A stretch of DNA of 64,000 nucleotides from Macrolepiota albuminosa (GCA_027475525.1 JAMWFC010000064.1:124001-188000), one strand, 5' to 3'; shown: positions 43,314-57,000, counted from the stretch's first letter. Notes: a model not told the origin generated them from the sequence alone. Made by a program: numbers and translations.

Positions 43314-45503
43314 GCTTGCCGTCCATAACTCAAAACCATGGCGTTATAAAGAACCGGAGCACCGAGCCGGCCAGTTTTGACCATGATGGGATTCGGCATC
43401 AATAAACGTTACATACAATCCGGAGGTTCTTCGTAACATGAACACGCGGTGCAGCTTGTCACAATTCGTGATCTTTCTGATACACCCGTGAATCGCATTC
43501 TCATTTGGCATAATAGACTCGGCTGTTGAGAATATATGTACATATATACGATGTAGCGGGCCAACCATGGCCCGCTATGTAGCATTCCGAAAATAGACAA
43601 ACAGGAAATCACATGTTCAAACATATCTGGTCCCTGGAAATACTCAGAAAGAACGCTGCAAGGATCTATTGATGCACCAATATTCAAGTTCATCATATCT
43701 TCTGTATCCTTTCTATCGAGTTCTTCCTGTGCTTCTCTCTGACAGCTTCAACCCGCCATTATTGCAGTACATACCTGATTGCTATCGTGTTGCTTTTTAA
43801 CATGACTTCTAGAATGGATTTAGAATCGTCGATGTATGTATGTATTCCCCTACACTATGAGCTCTAAATCACTAACTTGTCCAAAAAAAGCTATGACAGT
43901 TGCTATTTCCATGATTGCATTTAGCACTATGCTTCCTCTGAGCGTTATATTTCCAGCTTTTCCCAACCAAACATTACTAATGCGCGCGTGATCAAAGGAA
44001 TGCACATAACACTTCCAGGTCGACTATGGCTGCACATTCATTGTTCAACTCGAAGAACTCTGCTTTTTCTTGCTCGACTGGAAGGAAACACCATCAGATG
44101 CACAGCTTTCGCCTCCGACATGTCTTGACACGGAAAGAGAAACATAAATTGGCAAACAGAAAAGATAACATTGATCACGTTTCTTTCCGTTCTGACAAGT
44201 TGTAATCTCGGGGGGCTGACGATTTCTAGCCTTTTTTGCTGAAAACGGTTAATGGATCTCTGTCTGGCAGCGCGACGAAATCGCAGCCGAAAGCACCAGG
44301 TAAACATTTCTGGACCTTGATACACGGTGACACTGCAATAATCGTTTTAGCTGTTGGAGGCCTGGAACATACATACTCGAGCCCGAAGCCTCTTGCCACG
44401 CGCGCCACCACTACGATGAAAGGACCACCGCTTGTCAAGCTTCAAGATCGACAGAGCTAATCATCCCCACTCATCGAACTCATTTCTGCCAATTCTTCTC
44501 CTTCGAATTGAACATCAACGCCAACGTCAAACATGCTTTGCCTATCTTGCCTGCCAGTGGCCTCGGGTTCTCCTATACTTGGCTTCGCTGTCTGCCTGCA
44601 CGTCGAACATACTCTGGCTATTATGATGGTAGGTTCCCAATGGTGATCCTGCCTGCTATGAATCCCTCTCCGAGGCACAGGGAGTCGTGCCCCTGGACCT
44701 GATTGCTGCTCTTCTATGGAATTCTGGAGGACTGCTGGGGCGGAAAAAGTATACGATGACGTGCTCACTCCCCAGTGGACGGTGGCAAAAAGTGGCAACT
44801 GATGGCCGCCACGACCGACTAGACATGCTTATGCTTGTATTGCATGCAAGACACGACAATGAGCATTATCGACTTTGGCTTGCAAGTTGTCCAGACCAGA
44901 CCTCGAGCGCATGCAAATCATCCGATAGGGTCAAAGAAGCTTGGCGTGCACATCAATATTCCCTACCTGACTGAAGAGAGACTGACCACGAGTCTACGTG
45001 GCATACAAGGAACAATCATTCCATCCAGCTCGAGACAACCTGACATGGACAACTAGACGCTACAGCGAAGAAAAATTGTACAAGACCGCCAATTACAAAA
45101 CAGCATCTCCAAAGGGCGGACAACAGATACCGCACGAAGCTAATGTACACGAAATCAACTGGATTGCCGGTGCCTCGCGAGCAGCATCGACATCAGGAGG
45201 GGCAGCGAATAAGGTAAGGAACGTGGAACCGACGTGGACTCGAGGTCCAACGTTACGTGTGGGAAGACTGAAAGTCCGAGGACTTGGAAACATAAGGAGC
45301 GTGCGGCGTCATTCATAAAGACGCCCAGGTCAATTGCAAGGTAACGAAAACTGTTTTACGAGGTATTGAAATAAGAATAGCCGTTGGATAGCATGTCGAC
45401 AATTATTGAAGCATAAGGTAATGTGTGATGTGACAGGCCAGCGCCGTTATTTTTGACGAGGTGTGAACATGAGCTTGCACTCCATCGCGGCCGGGAAAAT
45501 GAC
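43314..45503. other. 2.2-kb intergenic region
   Basis: Overlapping open frames of 60-113 codons on both strands (around 44236-45318) show no motif, splice-joined continuity or codon pattern I would trust. The left part likely contains the GH16 promoter. No RNA gene or repeat seen. Confidence 0.4.
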
Positions 45504-47437
45504 CTACAGGAACGTGACGCCCGTCGAAATCAAGGGCAAGTATCCACTCACGAAGCTGTCCCTGATCTCCATGCTCCTCTCGTTCGTCTCTGGTGGCGCA
45601 ACGACGTCAAAGTTCCTCACCATAGTCGCGACCACAATCTTCATCATCGCCTGCGCAAAATTCTGCCCACCACACACGCGCGAGCCTGTTCCGAAAGGAA
45701 TCATATGATAGCTCATACGAGCGAGGGTTTCGGGGCTGTTGGTGGTCTCGAGCCAGCGCTCTGGCAGGAAGGTTCCAGGTGAGGCAAAAAGGGAAGCATC
45801 GCGATGCATAGACCACGCCTGCGTGGCAACGATGGTACCGGCCGGCACCTCATAGCCCATAAGGTCAAACAATCCGTCAGTGACTCCGTTCTTGGACGTT
45901 GACGTCGGCACCACGCGTTCCAGAATGCTCGGCGCTGCAGAGTACACACGCAGACCTAGGAAAGCCGAGTTGGGGACACAGCAGCGTGCAATAGGTGACT
46001 AACCTTCCTTGATGAACGCACTCAGGTATGGAAGCTCTTGAAGGACGGAGATATCTGGAATGACGCCCGCATCGGGCATCGCCTCATCGACTTCCGCCTG
46101 GAGCTTCTTCATAATATCCGCACGACGGCTGAGTTCCCAGAAGAAATACGACAGCGTGTTCGAGGTGGTGTCGGATCCAGCAACCCTAAGACAGACAGAC
46201 CATCCTGAATAGTCATGCTGCAAGAAGAATTAGGAGCCACTTACATATGCCCCATACACTCGGATATGATGTCGTGATCAGGCATCAGGTCGCCTGTACT
46301 AGAGTAACGATACTGCAGAAGGCGATGGAGCATGGGAACCTTGTCGGTCTCGTTGCCCTTGCCCGCGTTCATTTGAGCCCGCATCTCGTACACACGACCA
46401 CTGACAAACTGCCAAAATCATTAGAGCATTGATAGAGTTAAACAAGGGTGGGACCCACTTCGGCCATGATCTTATCAGAGTCGCACATTTGCCTCCATCG
46501 GTTATTGGGTATGCGACTGATCAAATTCCATAACCAGTTTGGGATGGTGCAACGCTAAGCCAAGATAGTGTAAAGCGGCCAGGTCACAAGGGCCACTTCA
46601 GGAACTTACGATGATGCCGCGCTTTGGGAAATCATTGATCGCCGTGGAAAGAGGGTCTTCGACGTTGAGAGCCCACTTGCTGACGGCGCCGAGGCGATAG
46701 CCAAAGGAGAACGAAACGACAGTATCGACCATGAGGTGGCGAAAAACCGAGAGACAGTCGAGCGGTTCAGCTCCAGAGATTGAATCGAGGGTCTTGGGGT
46801 CCGGTCCAGGATGAAATTACATGAGAAAAAATGTGAACATGACAGACCTTTACGAGCTCCAGAGTCGCCTCATGCATTTCCGGTTGAAACTGGACAATAT
46901 TTGACGGGGTATAGTGTGGTGCGTATCCTTTTCGGCGCATAGAGTGAGCAGCATGTTCTAGGGTTGTCATGCTAGGACGCATTGAGCCTAAAAGGTGCAT
47001 ATATGCGTCTTAATACGTACGCGTGGTCGTTGTCGTTGCTGTGAATAAAGTCAAACTCGAATCAAGTGGGTTGCAGGAAGCTGATGTGCATACGTGAGAA
47101 GACCCTTGTAAAAAGGGCTCTTGTCGAACTTGTGCATGGAGTAGACGTTCCGCATGGTGGAAAGATCACGAAAGACGACCTTGTTTGGGCCGATTCGTAC
47201 GACGGGACCGTATTTCTCAAAAAGTTCGTGGATGATCTTGCATTGTTGAAGACGAAAGACGTGTGTCGTGATCCATAAATCGGAGACGGCGGCGTACCAG
47301 GGACCGGGGATGGCGCTGAGCGGAGACAAGAAAAGATTGTAGATAGCGCGAAAGAGAATAACCAAGAAAGCGGACGACAAGGCAACGATAACGAGGTTGT
47401 GAGAGAGCAGCGCGAGAGAAAGGGAGAAGGAGGCCAT
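45504..47437 (-). CDS. Cytochrome P450 monooxygenase
   Basis: Microsomal-type P450, 517 residues from eight exons: 47094-47437, 47021-47038 (18 nt), 46848-46971, 46620-46792, 46459-46554, 46245-46408, 46004-46186, 45504-45955. The N-terminal hydrophobic anchor (LVIVALSSAFLVILFRAIY) is followed by the Pro-rich hinge AIPGPWYA. I-helix oxygen motif AGSDTTS, K-helix EGLR (E-x-x-R), PERW, and heme loop FGTGSRVCGG with the cysteine ligand. The set is complete, so the enzyme should be active with a cytochrome P450 reductase in the ER membrane. Substrate cannot be told from the sequence; no biosynthetic cluster partners adjoin it. Divergent from the unassigned region to the right. Confidence 0.93.
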
Positions 47438-50034
47438 GGCGCGCAGAAACAGAGTGGGATCGCGGGGAGGATATAGAGAGGAAGAAAGGAAGGATTGGGG
47501 CGAAAGCAGAACATGGGCGCCTTATATATTCTGAGAGGATGCTTACCAATCTGGGAGACTGTCTTTTGGCAAGAGTCGACGAGAGCAAGTCCTCTTTTTC
47601 GCACTCCGATCACATATCATTGCCGAAAACGGACATCGTATTTCCTTATTTGGCATATCACGTGCCATCGCGTCGGTCGCGTCGTCGGTAACTCAGTCAA
47701 TCTGTCGTGCGCCACAAATTGACCGGTCAATCTGTTTCAGCGCAGGATGTAGCGTAGTGTTTAAAGGACCTGCCATGTCACTCGCCACCCACGGATCGTA
47801 TCTTGTCAATTTTGATTCTACCCGGAACGGCCCGCTCTCGCTGCAGCCTTCTCTTCCTCACTAGCCAAGTGTTCCTCCCGAGCTTCTGCCATGGATTTTC
47901 TTGCCGGCACCATTTTACGCGCTTGCCTCCCAACAATCGGCACAATCTGTCCAGAGCGCCACCGTCTCTTCAAATCGCGCTTCTCGATTTACAAGAGGTA
48001 AATCCCAAAATGTTTACATGACACAGAAGGTATTTTTTACTTCCAGAATCTCGGAAGGCACTTACCCTTCTCTTCGCTGCTAGCATCCTCTGAAGAAAGC
48101 TTCAATGACACAAAGAGTCTCAGTTCTTGGTCTCTACCTGTATCCTGATTTTTCTCTCTTTTTTTTTGACCCAGAACTCCAGACACAAAATCCTCATTAT
48201 TGTGCTTACAACAATTGCAGGAACGTGTTACAGAAGTCTGATATTAGGGTGACTATTTACTGTTTACCCGTAAGTGCCCCTAGATCTGAGATTCTAGCTG
48301 ATCCATAGCGCAAAGCTTAAACAACGGCCTGGAACAATTACCGAAACATTCCTACTACGGTATATTAAAAGGGGAGGGATCCAACAACAGTCACAGCTAT
48401 CCTCACATGAGCAATGAACAATCTTTTGTACCTATAAGGGTATTCCCTATCCTCCATTCGTCAACGGCTTCAAAACGAAGTACCTTGTAAGCCGCTTATC
48501 TCCACTCCACTCTACCCGGCCTGAAATGAAACTTGCCATGTTTGCCCATCGAGGAGTCAGGGATCCTCACCCCAGACGACCCACCCGCCAGCCCTTCCGG
48601 CTACCCATCCGAACCTTCCTCTTCTCCCACTGGAAGCGACAAAGAGCCAAGCCGGATCCGTGTTTCCTAACATGCACGCTTTCGCTCTAGTCATCAAAAG
48701 TATAAACAGATCGCATAAAACGAAGACCCCATCATCTCACGATACGACGCCTCGACAGCTGGGACGTTCCACGATCGACGGCGGTCCCGACGTTTTCGCA
48801 CTGCTGAAATCTCGATAGCCTGCGGTTTCCTGCTAGCCATTCGAGGACGAGGGCACTAAGGACCGCTGCGGACGCGCGTCGGCCGGCCAGAAGGGGGAGC
48901 CAAGGTATCCACGGACAAACTTACTCCTGTTGTACCCCACGAGAACCCATAACGTCTCATGATACATCTATTCATATCACCCTCGCCAGGTCTACCGACA
49001 TCCGGGTGCGTCTCTCAACGAATACCTTGTCCGAGTGGAAATGAACAAGCTATACAAGTGCTAAGGAGTGCCCCACCAATAACGGCTAGGACGATTCCGC
49101 TCTGCACCTCTATGCTCCTAATCCACACACCGCGTTTCGGAAGCGCGAGTCACACTAGGTACAGCCAAGGCAAACATTGGGATTGGAAGGATGGATGGAA
49201 GGGAGGGGGGAATCACGTAGACGGCATCAGCTGCGGCTCGCGACGTTTACATCATAATGTTCCTGTGATTGAGCGCCCGCACGACTCAGGCAGGAGGGTA
49301 TCATCTTGGAGAAGAAACTGATGTCGCGTCGCGTGTACTGGTATCCACATTCTTCGTGCGTCACTGAAACGACGAATACCGCGGGGAAAAACCAACTTCA
49401 ATACCAGTTCACGTTCGAAAACCCCACGAACACGCCTGCGATGTGCGGCATAGATCGAACCGCCCATGTTTCCTAGATTATAACTATGAGGCCATTGGAA
49501 CACGGGGCCGTGAGGAAGGATCTTCGCTGCCCGAGGATCTTATGATGATCATTGTCAACGCCTCGTCATTGGATCCACACCTTCAACGTTCCAACAATGA
49601 TCATGGTAACCCAACACAATTGGCTATGGCATCTGATTAATTGTTTTAATCAGAAACGCATGACTCGACTCACCAGGGAATCGCTCGAGAGTGATCTGCG
49701 CTGTGCGTTGAGGGTAAACTCGTGTATATAAATAAGTGATAGTACATTTCTTTATCATGTTTCTTAGTTACAACAATAACGAGAAGCGCGTCAATCGAGA
49801 AAGATAGAACAGCGTAGTAGTGGTACAGATGGATAGAACAGAAGAAGTGGAGACGCACAAAACAGACACCTTGATCAGTGTCGACAGATAATGGCAGAAA
49901 ATAGATGTCTGACTGACAAATGCGACTATATAATGCTAGAAGTGTTAAAAGGTGCAGCAGGGATCCAAGCGATGTTAGACAACACGTAAATTTCTGTTTG
50001 AAAAAGGTCCCCGTCTAGGCGCCTAACGCAAACC
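47438..50034. other. 2.6-kb region without a supported gene
   Basis: Left end should hold the P450 promoter. A possible small plus-strand gene starts at ATG 47891 (MDFLAGTILRACLPTIG) with a GTAAAT donor after YKR at about 47999 and an acceptor near 48043, giving under 50 residues; too weak to call. A Ser/Pro-rich C-terminal-like frame (GILTPDDPPASPSGYPSEP) lies at about 48555-48670. No RNA genes or repeats seen. Confidence 0.4.
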
Positions 50035-51180
50035 TTAATGACTGCGTGCACCTGCACTGATCCAGCTCGAGTCGCTCAACCCATCATCAGATTGGCGCGT
50101 TTCTTGGGTGAGGATACGCGCATCGGACCAAGGAGGCGACAACACGTCATGATCACTGTTCAAGTCTGACAGGAAGTCTAGGTCGGATAAACCACGGGAT
50201 AATGGGCGGGCGGAGGGAGACATGACGTTATCCTGGGGAAGAGCATTCGGTGAAGCGAACGAATAGTAATGAGAACTGGCTAAGTTAGTGCTGTGTATTG
50301 ATGGCGAAATAGGCTGTGAGAAAGCTGAGAACGGAGAGTCCGGTCGAGATGATGGTGCAGATAGAAGTTCAATACCATGTTCCTGATCTAGTTCGAGTGG
50401 GAAAGATTGGGATAGACTGGGGATCATCACAGGAGAGTGCGGTAAGTGCTGTGGAGTAGCAGGTGATAAATTTGAGCTTGGCGCTGGCGTAGGTGGCAAT
50501 CCTAGGCCTCTGGAGAAGTTGGCAGGAGGCGAGCCGAGAGTGGCACTAGAGCTGACATTTGAGCTAACCTCACGAAGATGCACAGGAGGAGATACATCTA
50601 TACTGGGCATAGTCGAGCGGGAAGTAGGTGTAGATGGGTCAATTATAACATGAGTCAGGCTTGTCGAAACGGCATGGTTATGATCAGGCTATGAACTTCA
50701 TTAGATCTAAGCTACTCATCAGAAAGACTGTATTTAACTTGCCTCTGCCTCGGGTGTAGACCGGGACCTTGAAGAAACTGGCCTCCCTCTGCGTCTTAGG
50801 GTCTGACTGCGATCGACTTCACTGCGCCATTCACGAACATCTCTAGAACTAATATTTTCTAGTTGAATGAGCTGCCTCCCTCCGCCCTCATCACTACCAG
50901 AATTGTTTGAGTCATGTCTTTCATGCATGTGGGGTGTAGCCAAGATCGGCACCAGCCCAGCCCTCTGCCTCCTTCGAGCCTCACGGGTGGCAAGGAACTC
51001 TTCAGCCCATTGCTCAAGCTTGGGAGCAAGGTGAGGCTCATACACGAACTGCGACGATCACGACAGGTTAGAATCGGGGACGAGTTGAACAGGAATTACC
51101 TTGGCGAACACAAACCCTAGGGCAACAACGCCGGTGATGGCTGCGACGGTGATGGCTGCAGCTGCGGCTGGAGCAGGCAT
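50035..51180 (-). CDS. N-terminally membrane-anchored Ser/Pro-rich protein
   Basis: Three exons (51100-51180, 50743-51048, 50035-50688) give 346 residues. Residues about 3-26 are one hydrophobic segment (AAAAAITVAAITGVVALGF) acting as a signal anchor. Next comes a basic, probably helical segment (LEQWAEEFLATREARRRQRAG), then Ser/Pro/Asp-rich disorder to the end, with an acidic DLDFLSDLNSDHD patch. Intron 2 has a GC donor (GCAAGT) like the GH16 gene. I do not recognise the family. A type of small fungal membrane adaptor is possible, but no function can be claimed. Confidence 0.7.
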
Positions 51181-51886
51181 GCCGCTGTTTGAAATCGCAG
51201 AGATGGTAGTGGTGCAAGGTGAAGAGTGGTGCTCACGGTCTTGACATAAGCCCGCAATTGGAAACATATTCGGCACAGTACCCGGCCCGCCCTTCCGCTT
51301 TTGACAGAGTGCGGCATGTTCTGGACATTGTTCCGGACATTATTCGTCATTCTAGCTTCAAGTTTCCAAGTTCCAATCAATTTCTCGCCTCCTTGAATTC
51401 ACTTTTTAATTAGAAGAATCTCTCCAATGGTTATAGGGGGAGGCTTGTCGGTAGCCATAGCACATAGCAATATATGTAAGGTGTGACATTTGTAATGTCT
51501 GCACACACGGGAGTTGCCTGCCGAAGGAGATCAAAATCAAGAGATGCAACCATCACGTTAGACAATTCGATTCGCCGCTCGAGATACAGTTATATATGTA
51601 AGGAGGGGCCTTGAAAGCTAGTTGTGCTCTTAAGGCTAAGACAAAGCCCGGCGACTAAGCAGACATGAGAAAATCGGGACTCGCAATCGAAGGCTACCGG
51701 TAAGTAAGTATTTCAACCCGCGTCATAAGTGAATCTTCCAAATCTCCGTCGAATCTCACTCTACTGTATCTCATCGCAGACCAGACCGACTTCGCCTTCA
51801 CACTACCAGTGTAGAGAATACTCATTTAAGGAAGCATGAACGTTGTAAGATACAATTACAGATGCCGATAGTTTAGGAACTTCGTC
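51181..51886. other. Intergenic region
   Basis: About 700 bp between two minus-strand genes; no credible ORF. Two ATATATGTAAGG words (51470-51482 and 51593-51604) recur 123 bp apart. Confidence 0.45.
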
Positions 51887-53243
51887 TTACAATTTACTTT
51901 GAGGGTCGCTCCGCCCCTTTCGAACATTCTCATCCTCTTTGACACCAGCTATGCGTCTAAGACGATCCCAATCTACCTTAAGCCCTTCCTTTTGACACGC
52001 TTCCCGAAGTTGCGGCCTACTCAGCATCGCCCACGCCAAACGCGCTTTGAGTGTCGGCGTCTCGATGCCGGGCGGGTAGATATCGAACTCGGGTGGGTGG
52101 CCATAAGCTATCATCGACACACGAATCATGATACTCCTGCATGAAATAGTTCAACGGCGTTCACATAAGGATGACGAAACCAGATAAACGTGTGAATAGA
52201 AGAAAGCGAGGGCCGACGTACGCTGTGAGACCGAAAACGGGCTTAATCCCGCCTGCTTCTCGACCAGTTAGAAATTGATGAGATCGAGTGGTCCAGGTCG
52301 TATCATTTGGTCCAGGAGAGGTCCAGTCTTTGTAGGAATGATATGGGACCTCGACCAGTTCTGGCTCGGCAGGGAAAGGCGGCTTCGTTGACAAAAAGGA
52401 CGCGAGAGGATGTGAAAAGAGGCTGGCTACTTCCGCGTCATTGAGTATAGGCTGCATGACTAACGTTACTTTTGATTTGTTAAAGTGTCTGGAGCATACC
52501 CGCAAAGTATTGTCGAGGATCAAAACAACGACGCTGGGCTCGGCAGCTTAATTCACGAGTAAAACAGTAATAGAAAATAGACTTACGGGGTTACGATAGT
52601 GGCATTTCCTGCAACATACGGTTCCAAAATACAGAGAAGCGGCACCTTTTGCCTGTCTGGCGGAAGTCCGATCTGCTCACCATAAGCCTGAAACACATAC
52701 ATGAGAACGCTACATGAACAAACCTCTTCAAAAGCTTCCCTGCGCTTCTCGAGTCATGCCACTTCGTTCGGGTAGTAAAAAGTTTAGAAGTATGCTCACA
52801 GCAGTGTCTTCGATGGTCCGGTCATCAGGCTCGGCCTTCCCACCTGGAAGAGATGTGTCTCCTGCGTATGATCTCAAGTTCGTTGATCGTCTGACGCAGT
52901 TTGGAAGAGAGACTTGTCTGAGAGTTATGCTCTTTAATATAGCAAAAGCGCTCACCGACTCAACAGAACATATAGGTCACCCTTTCGACCAACAAACAAT
53001 GCAACAAGGACCGCAGCACTCCTTCCTGTTGGAAATGGTATATTTATCTTTGGACGCCGGTAGGCTGTCAGGTTACGTAGACACCTAGAACACCAGTCAG
53101 TGGAAGACTGCTCAGGCACTGAAGAGTGGAACAGACTGTTTCGACTGTTGGCTAAGAGGGGGTATACGTGCTTCATTGAAGCGAAGCTTAGGTCTGTGGT
53201 ACTTTAGTAAGTTGAAAGGCTTCGGAGCGTTCTTAAAAGGCAT
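51887..53243 (-). CDS. Nudix hydrolase, coenzyme A diphosphatase type (PCD1/NUDT7-like)
   Basis: Eight exons (53137-53243, 52956-53084, 52800-52890, 52724-52744, 52587-52687, 52500-52533, 52222-52451, 51887-52136) give 320 residues. The NuCoA-type motif lies around VLLSRRSTNLRSYAGDTSLP, running into the Nudix box GGKAEPDD..TARREAFEEAYG with metal-binding Glu residues. Family members cleave CoA and acyl-CoA to phosphopantetheine plus 3',5'-ADP, usually in peroxisomes or mitochondria; no C-terminal SKL is present (ends in PQSKL). Exon 4 is only 21 nt and starts at a tandem acceptor (GAG|AAG|CGC); use of the first site would insert one Lys inside the Nudix box. Start ATG at 53243 is preceded by an in-frame stop. 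Confidence 0.9.
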
Positions 53244-54006
53244 TAAGAGGCAAAACCAGGTTCGTTATAACGAGATCAATTCGAAATGTGAACATGCGGG
53301 GGACGGGTATTCGGCAATTGCACGATCCCGTGGTTGATCGGTGGCAGTGCCAGAATTTCGATTCTCAACCATTTTGTTCATGCTGAAGACGATGGGCACG
53401 TTGAGATTGACTTCGTTTGGAGCCAGTAATACGAGCTCGGAACGTCCAGCTTTCAGACTCGTTGAATGTAAACCGTCCCCATCTCATTCAAAAGGTATCG
53501 CTGCCATGATGTCGCACCCATGACAGCCAAGCCTCGAGGCTTCCGTACTGAAATCACATCCTTCATCAATCAACGAGGCAAGGCACAATGGGGTCAGTCC
53601 GAGTGGAGACGTACCTACAACTTTCAAAAAATGAGTATGTGCGTACATATCTTTTACACGCAAGTCTCGACTTATATACACGATGCTTCCAAGGTAGAAT
53701 ATATGTCGCTCTGAAGAACCTCGTGTGCTTAACCTCTGTCTGATCTCGGTGCTTTAAACCCTCAATTGAATCTTCTAATTTTGACTTGCGGCGGAATACG
53801 TTTGCCAAAGTCATGCTTGGGAGTCGATATATTAATTTTAGGCTATGAACGGCCAGAACGAGGCATCATATCATGACGCATAATCTTTCACCCCTTATTC
53901 CAAGCCTCAATGAAAACACCTGGCATTGACTTGATAATAAGGAGCCCGCAGTAGTCCATCGCTATCCTTGCCCTCGCGAACTGCGCTTTTCCACTTTTCC
54001 CTTGTC
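53244..54006. other. Divergent intergenic region
   Basis: Separates the Nudix gene (minus) and the WW-like gene (plus). Open frames on the minus strand (53484-53814) lack features. Presumably both promoters. Confidence 0.45.
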
Positions 54007-57000
54007 ATGAGTAGCCCTGCCCCCGCAAAATCCAGATGGGCTCGCATGGGAGGTGTAGTTCGGCGGGCCTCAACGGTTCTTGCAACACCACCCCGCCCTA
54101 GCACGCCCTCTGTTGACAGCGACACTGCATCTCTGAAAGGTTCTGTTCGAAGCATCCCAATCAACCAGCCCTCTGTACATCTCCCATCCAAGCCTGCCGC
54201 TTCGATCCCTAGCCCTATTCCAGAGTCTCCTGTGCAAACGAACGACAGTAGACTCCAGACTACTACTATTGAACAATCTCCACTTGCACAGACGACCACT
54301 GCGTCTGAACCTCAAACGGCCACACAAGAATACACTCCGCCGCCTCTCATTGATTCGACTGCAGTGGGTCCGGGAGGCTTCATGGATGACCCAGATAACC
54401 TACCCAAGCCCCAGCCTATCAGCGATCCCTCGCTCCGCCAGCCAGACTCCACCGACGGGCATGAGCCTCCTGCTCCAGCGATCGAGCCTCCTGCTCCCGC
54501 GATCGAGCCAATCACTACATCAAATCTTGGAGGATTTAACGATTCTGACGATTTGCCTCAGCCACAGACCGTCAAAGCACCGTCCCTCGAGCGTATCGAT
54601 TCAAGCGATAGTCACAAACCTCGAATCGTTGAATCAGCCGCACCGAGAGGATTTGTTGATGATGATGTTCCCGAGACCAAAATCGCTCGAGCTCCGCCTT
54701 CTGAGCGTACAGAATCTGTCGATAGCCATAAACCTCGATTAGTCGACTCGTCCACAGTTGGGTTAGGAGGCTTTACCGACGACCTTGATGACGATATGCC
54801 TCAGCCCAAGGTCATTCAAGAGCCACTCGTTCAAGCCTCGGATACGAAGGCCGAGCCAGTCCTACAAACCACCCGATCTCCGACGCCCACCGAACCCCCC
54901 ATAGAACCTTCTACTCCAACGCGAGAACATCCAGCTGAGGCTCCAGCTTACTTCGACCTTCCTGTAGTTACCGAGTCTGAGTCCCACCCGGAGGCAACGG
55001 AAGAGTTCAAGAAACAGCTCGATAACGTCTTCCCATATGTGCCCATTACCGAAACTCCGCAACCAACTAAACCTTCGGTTAGTTCAACAGAGGAGCCTCA
55101 CCAACTTCGGGAGATGCCAGCGCCTGTTCAAGTACCCGCTGCAGCCTATAACGCGTCTGAGATACCCACACCGGAGCCTGCAGCGCAAGCATTGGTCGTA
55201 TCAGGATATACTCTGCCATCGTTGGAGTCAGGCCAGGAGGTATGGGGAGGAGTCGTCCATCCTCCAGTGGAAGAGACGAAGAGAGACACGAACACAGCGA
55301 CAAGTACGAGGAGCAGATCACCGAGTATTCGAAGTATGCCCACAGAGGATCCATTCGCTGACCCTATAGCACCGAGAATTACTGTTTACCACCACGACCA
55401 AGGCACTTCGTCAGCTATGCCTCAGTACGTCCACCTTTTTCCTTCCGAGTATCGATAATTCATTCTTAATAGACCACAAACATCAAATCCCTACCCTCAG
55501 CGCCCGGCCAATCCAAAAGGTGGTACAGGTGTGGTTGTTATGCCTCTACCACCAATGGACGAGGTTATTCCTCAAAGGTGCGGCTTTCCTTGCTAGTAAT
55601 TGAACTGTTTTTGATGTAAAAGGACAGGTCGATGTACGAACAGTCTAACCAAACCCTCTCCAATACAGTGACTGGCTACCACGAGACTGAGTACACACAT
55701 CTTATGTTTCTTGTGGTCTTTTACTTAACTTACCGCAGTGAACGACATCCATTACTGCCACAAGCGACCTCATCGAAGGTCACGTCGTACCTCCAACCAA
55801 GTGCGGCGTCTCACAACATCGTCAACCTCTCTCCTCAGTCCGGAATGCCTTCTACGTCAACATGGCCAGCACGAGCGATACGCGAAGGACCCCGTCTGCG
55901 TGAATTTGGGTGGATCGAGTACCATTTGCCGGATGGCACTGTCTACTATGTGCACCCCACGCGCCGCGTCACTGCTGACATTGATCTGCGCGACGAAAGG
56001 CGACTTGACGCCGTTAATGCGTACTTTGAAAGACACAGGGATGGCGCAAGTGCTCCAGCTGGAATGGAGTTGTGGTTAATAGAAGATTGGGCGAATGATC
56101 GCAGGCGACCCTTCCGCCCTCCTCTGCGGTTCTTGGTCAATCACAGTCTGCAAATGGTTGCCTATGATCAGTCTTCGACGAATGCAGAGACTAGTAGGAG
56201 GGCAAAAAAGGCAGTGGAGGATGATCGTAAGTCTCTCCGGGTTATTTCTTATGAGCTGTCAATTATTGATCAATACCGGTGTCAGAAATCGATATTGAGT
56301 ACAGGTATTGGTCTTTCATGGAAGCCCATCCTGCACATGCCTCCCTTCCGCCAAATGCAAGGGCAGAAGCCATGGACATACTGACATGGGCTTGGACTGG
56401 TGAGTTTGTGTAACTTTCTTCTTTTAAGATAGTAATAACTTGTCAGACCGTCTCCTTCCTGCGTACCATCCTGTCCCTGCGCCGTTCGCGCAGGAAGAGT
56501 GCCAAGAACTCACATCATTGCTACGATCATTCGGTGAGGTGTTCCATTGTGTTTCGATGATTTATTGCCATTAAGGTCCCCGGTAATTCTGATAGAACAA
56601 AGTGAAGGTGGATTGCAGACAATGCTTCATACCAGGGTCGTTTCTCGTATCCTCTTGAGAGTCGGTATGTGTTCTCATGTGGTCAATGATGGGCCTGAAT
56701 ATGAAACCTTTTTTCTGTTAGCTATTTGGCGCCAACAACACTTCCGCCCTCACAAGCCTCTTCCTACCCTCAACGGGCACCGTTACGCTGTGCCAAGGCA
56801 ACGACGGCCTCTTCGGCGTGCCCTTTTCGACTTTGTCATCTCCTGTCTTTGCCTGGGTATCCCTTATCTCTTCTTCGAACGAGGCCGCCAATCCAGGATT
56901 GACGAAGAAAGTGGCGTGAGGAGCACGGGCCCAATGATGTTTTTAGTCTGTGCAGGCGCTTCTCTTATCGTGAGTTCTCCCTCTTTCGCCGAGCTTTGGT

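Noticed and set aside
44226..45318. Several overlapping 60-113-codon open frames
   Set aside because: They overlap on both strands, have no motif, and do not join through splice sites to anything protein-like.
43314..47437. A biosynthetic cluster built around the P450 and GH16 genes
   Set aside because: No synthase, transporter or second tailoring enzyme nearby; neighbours are unrelated.
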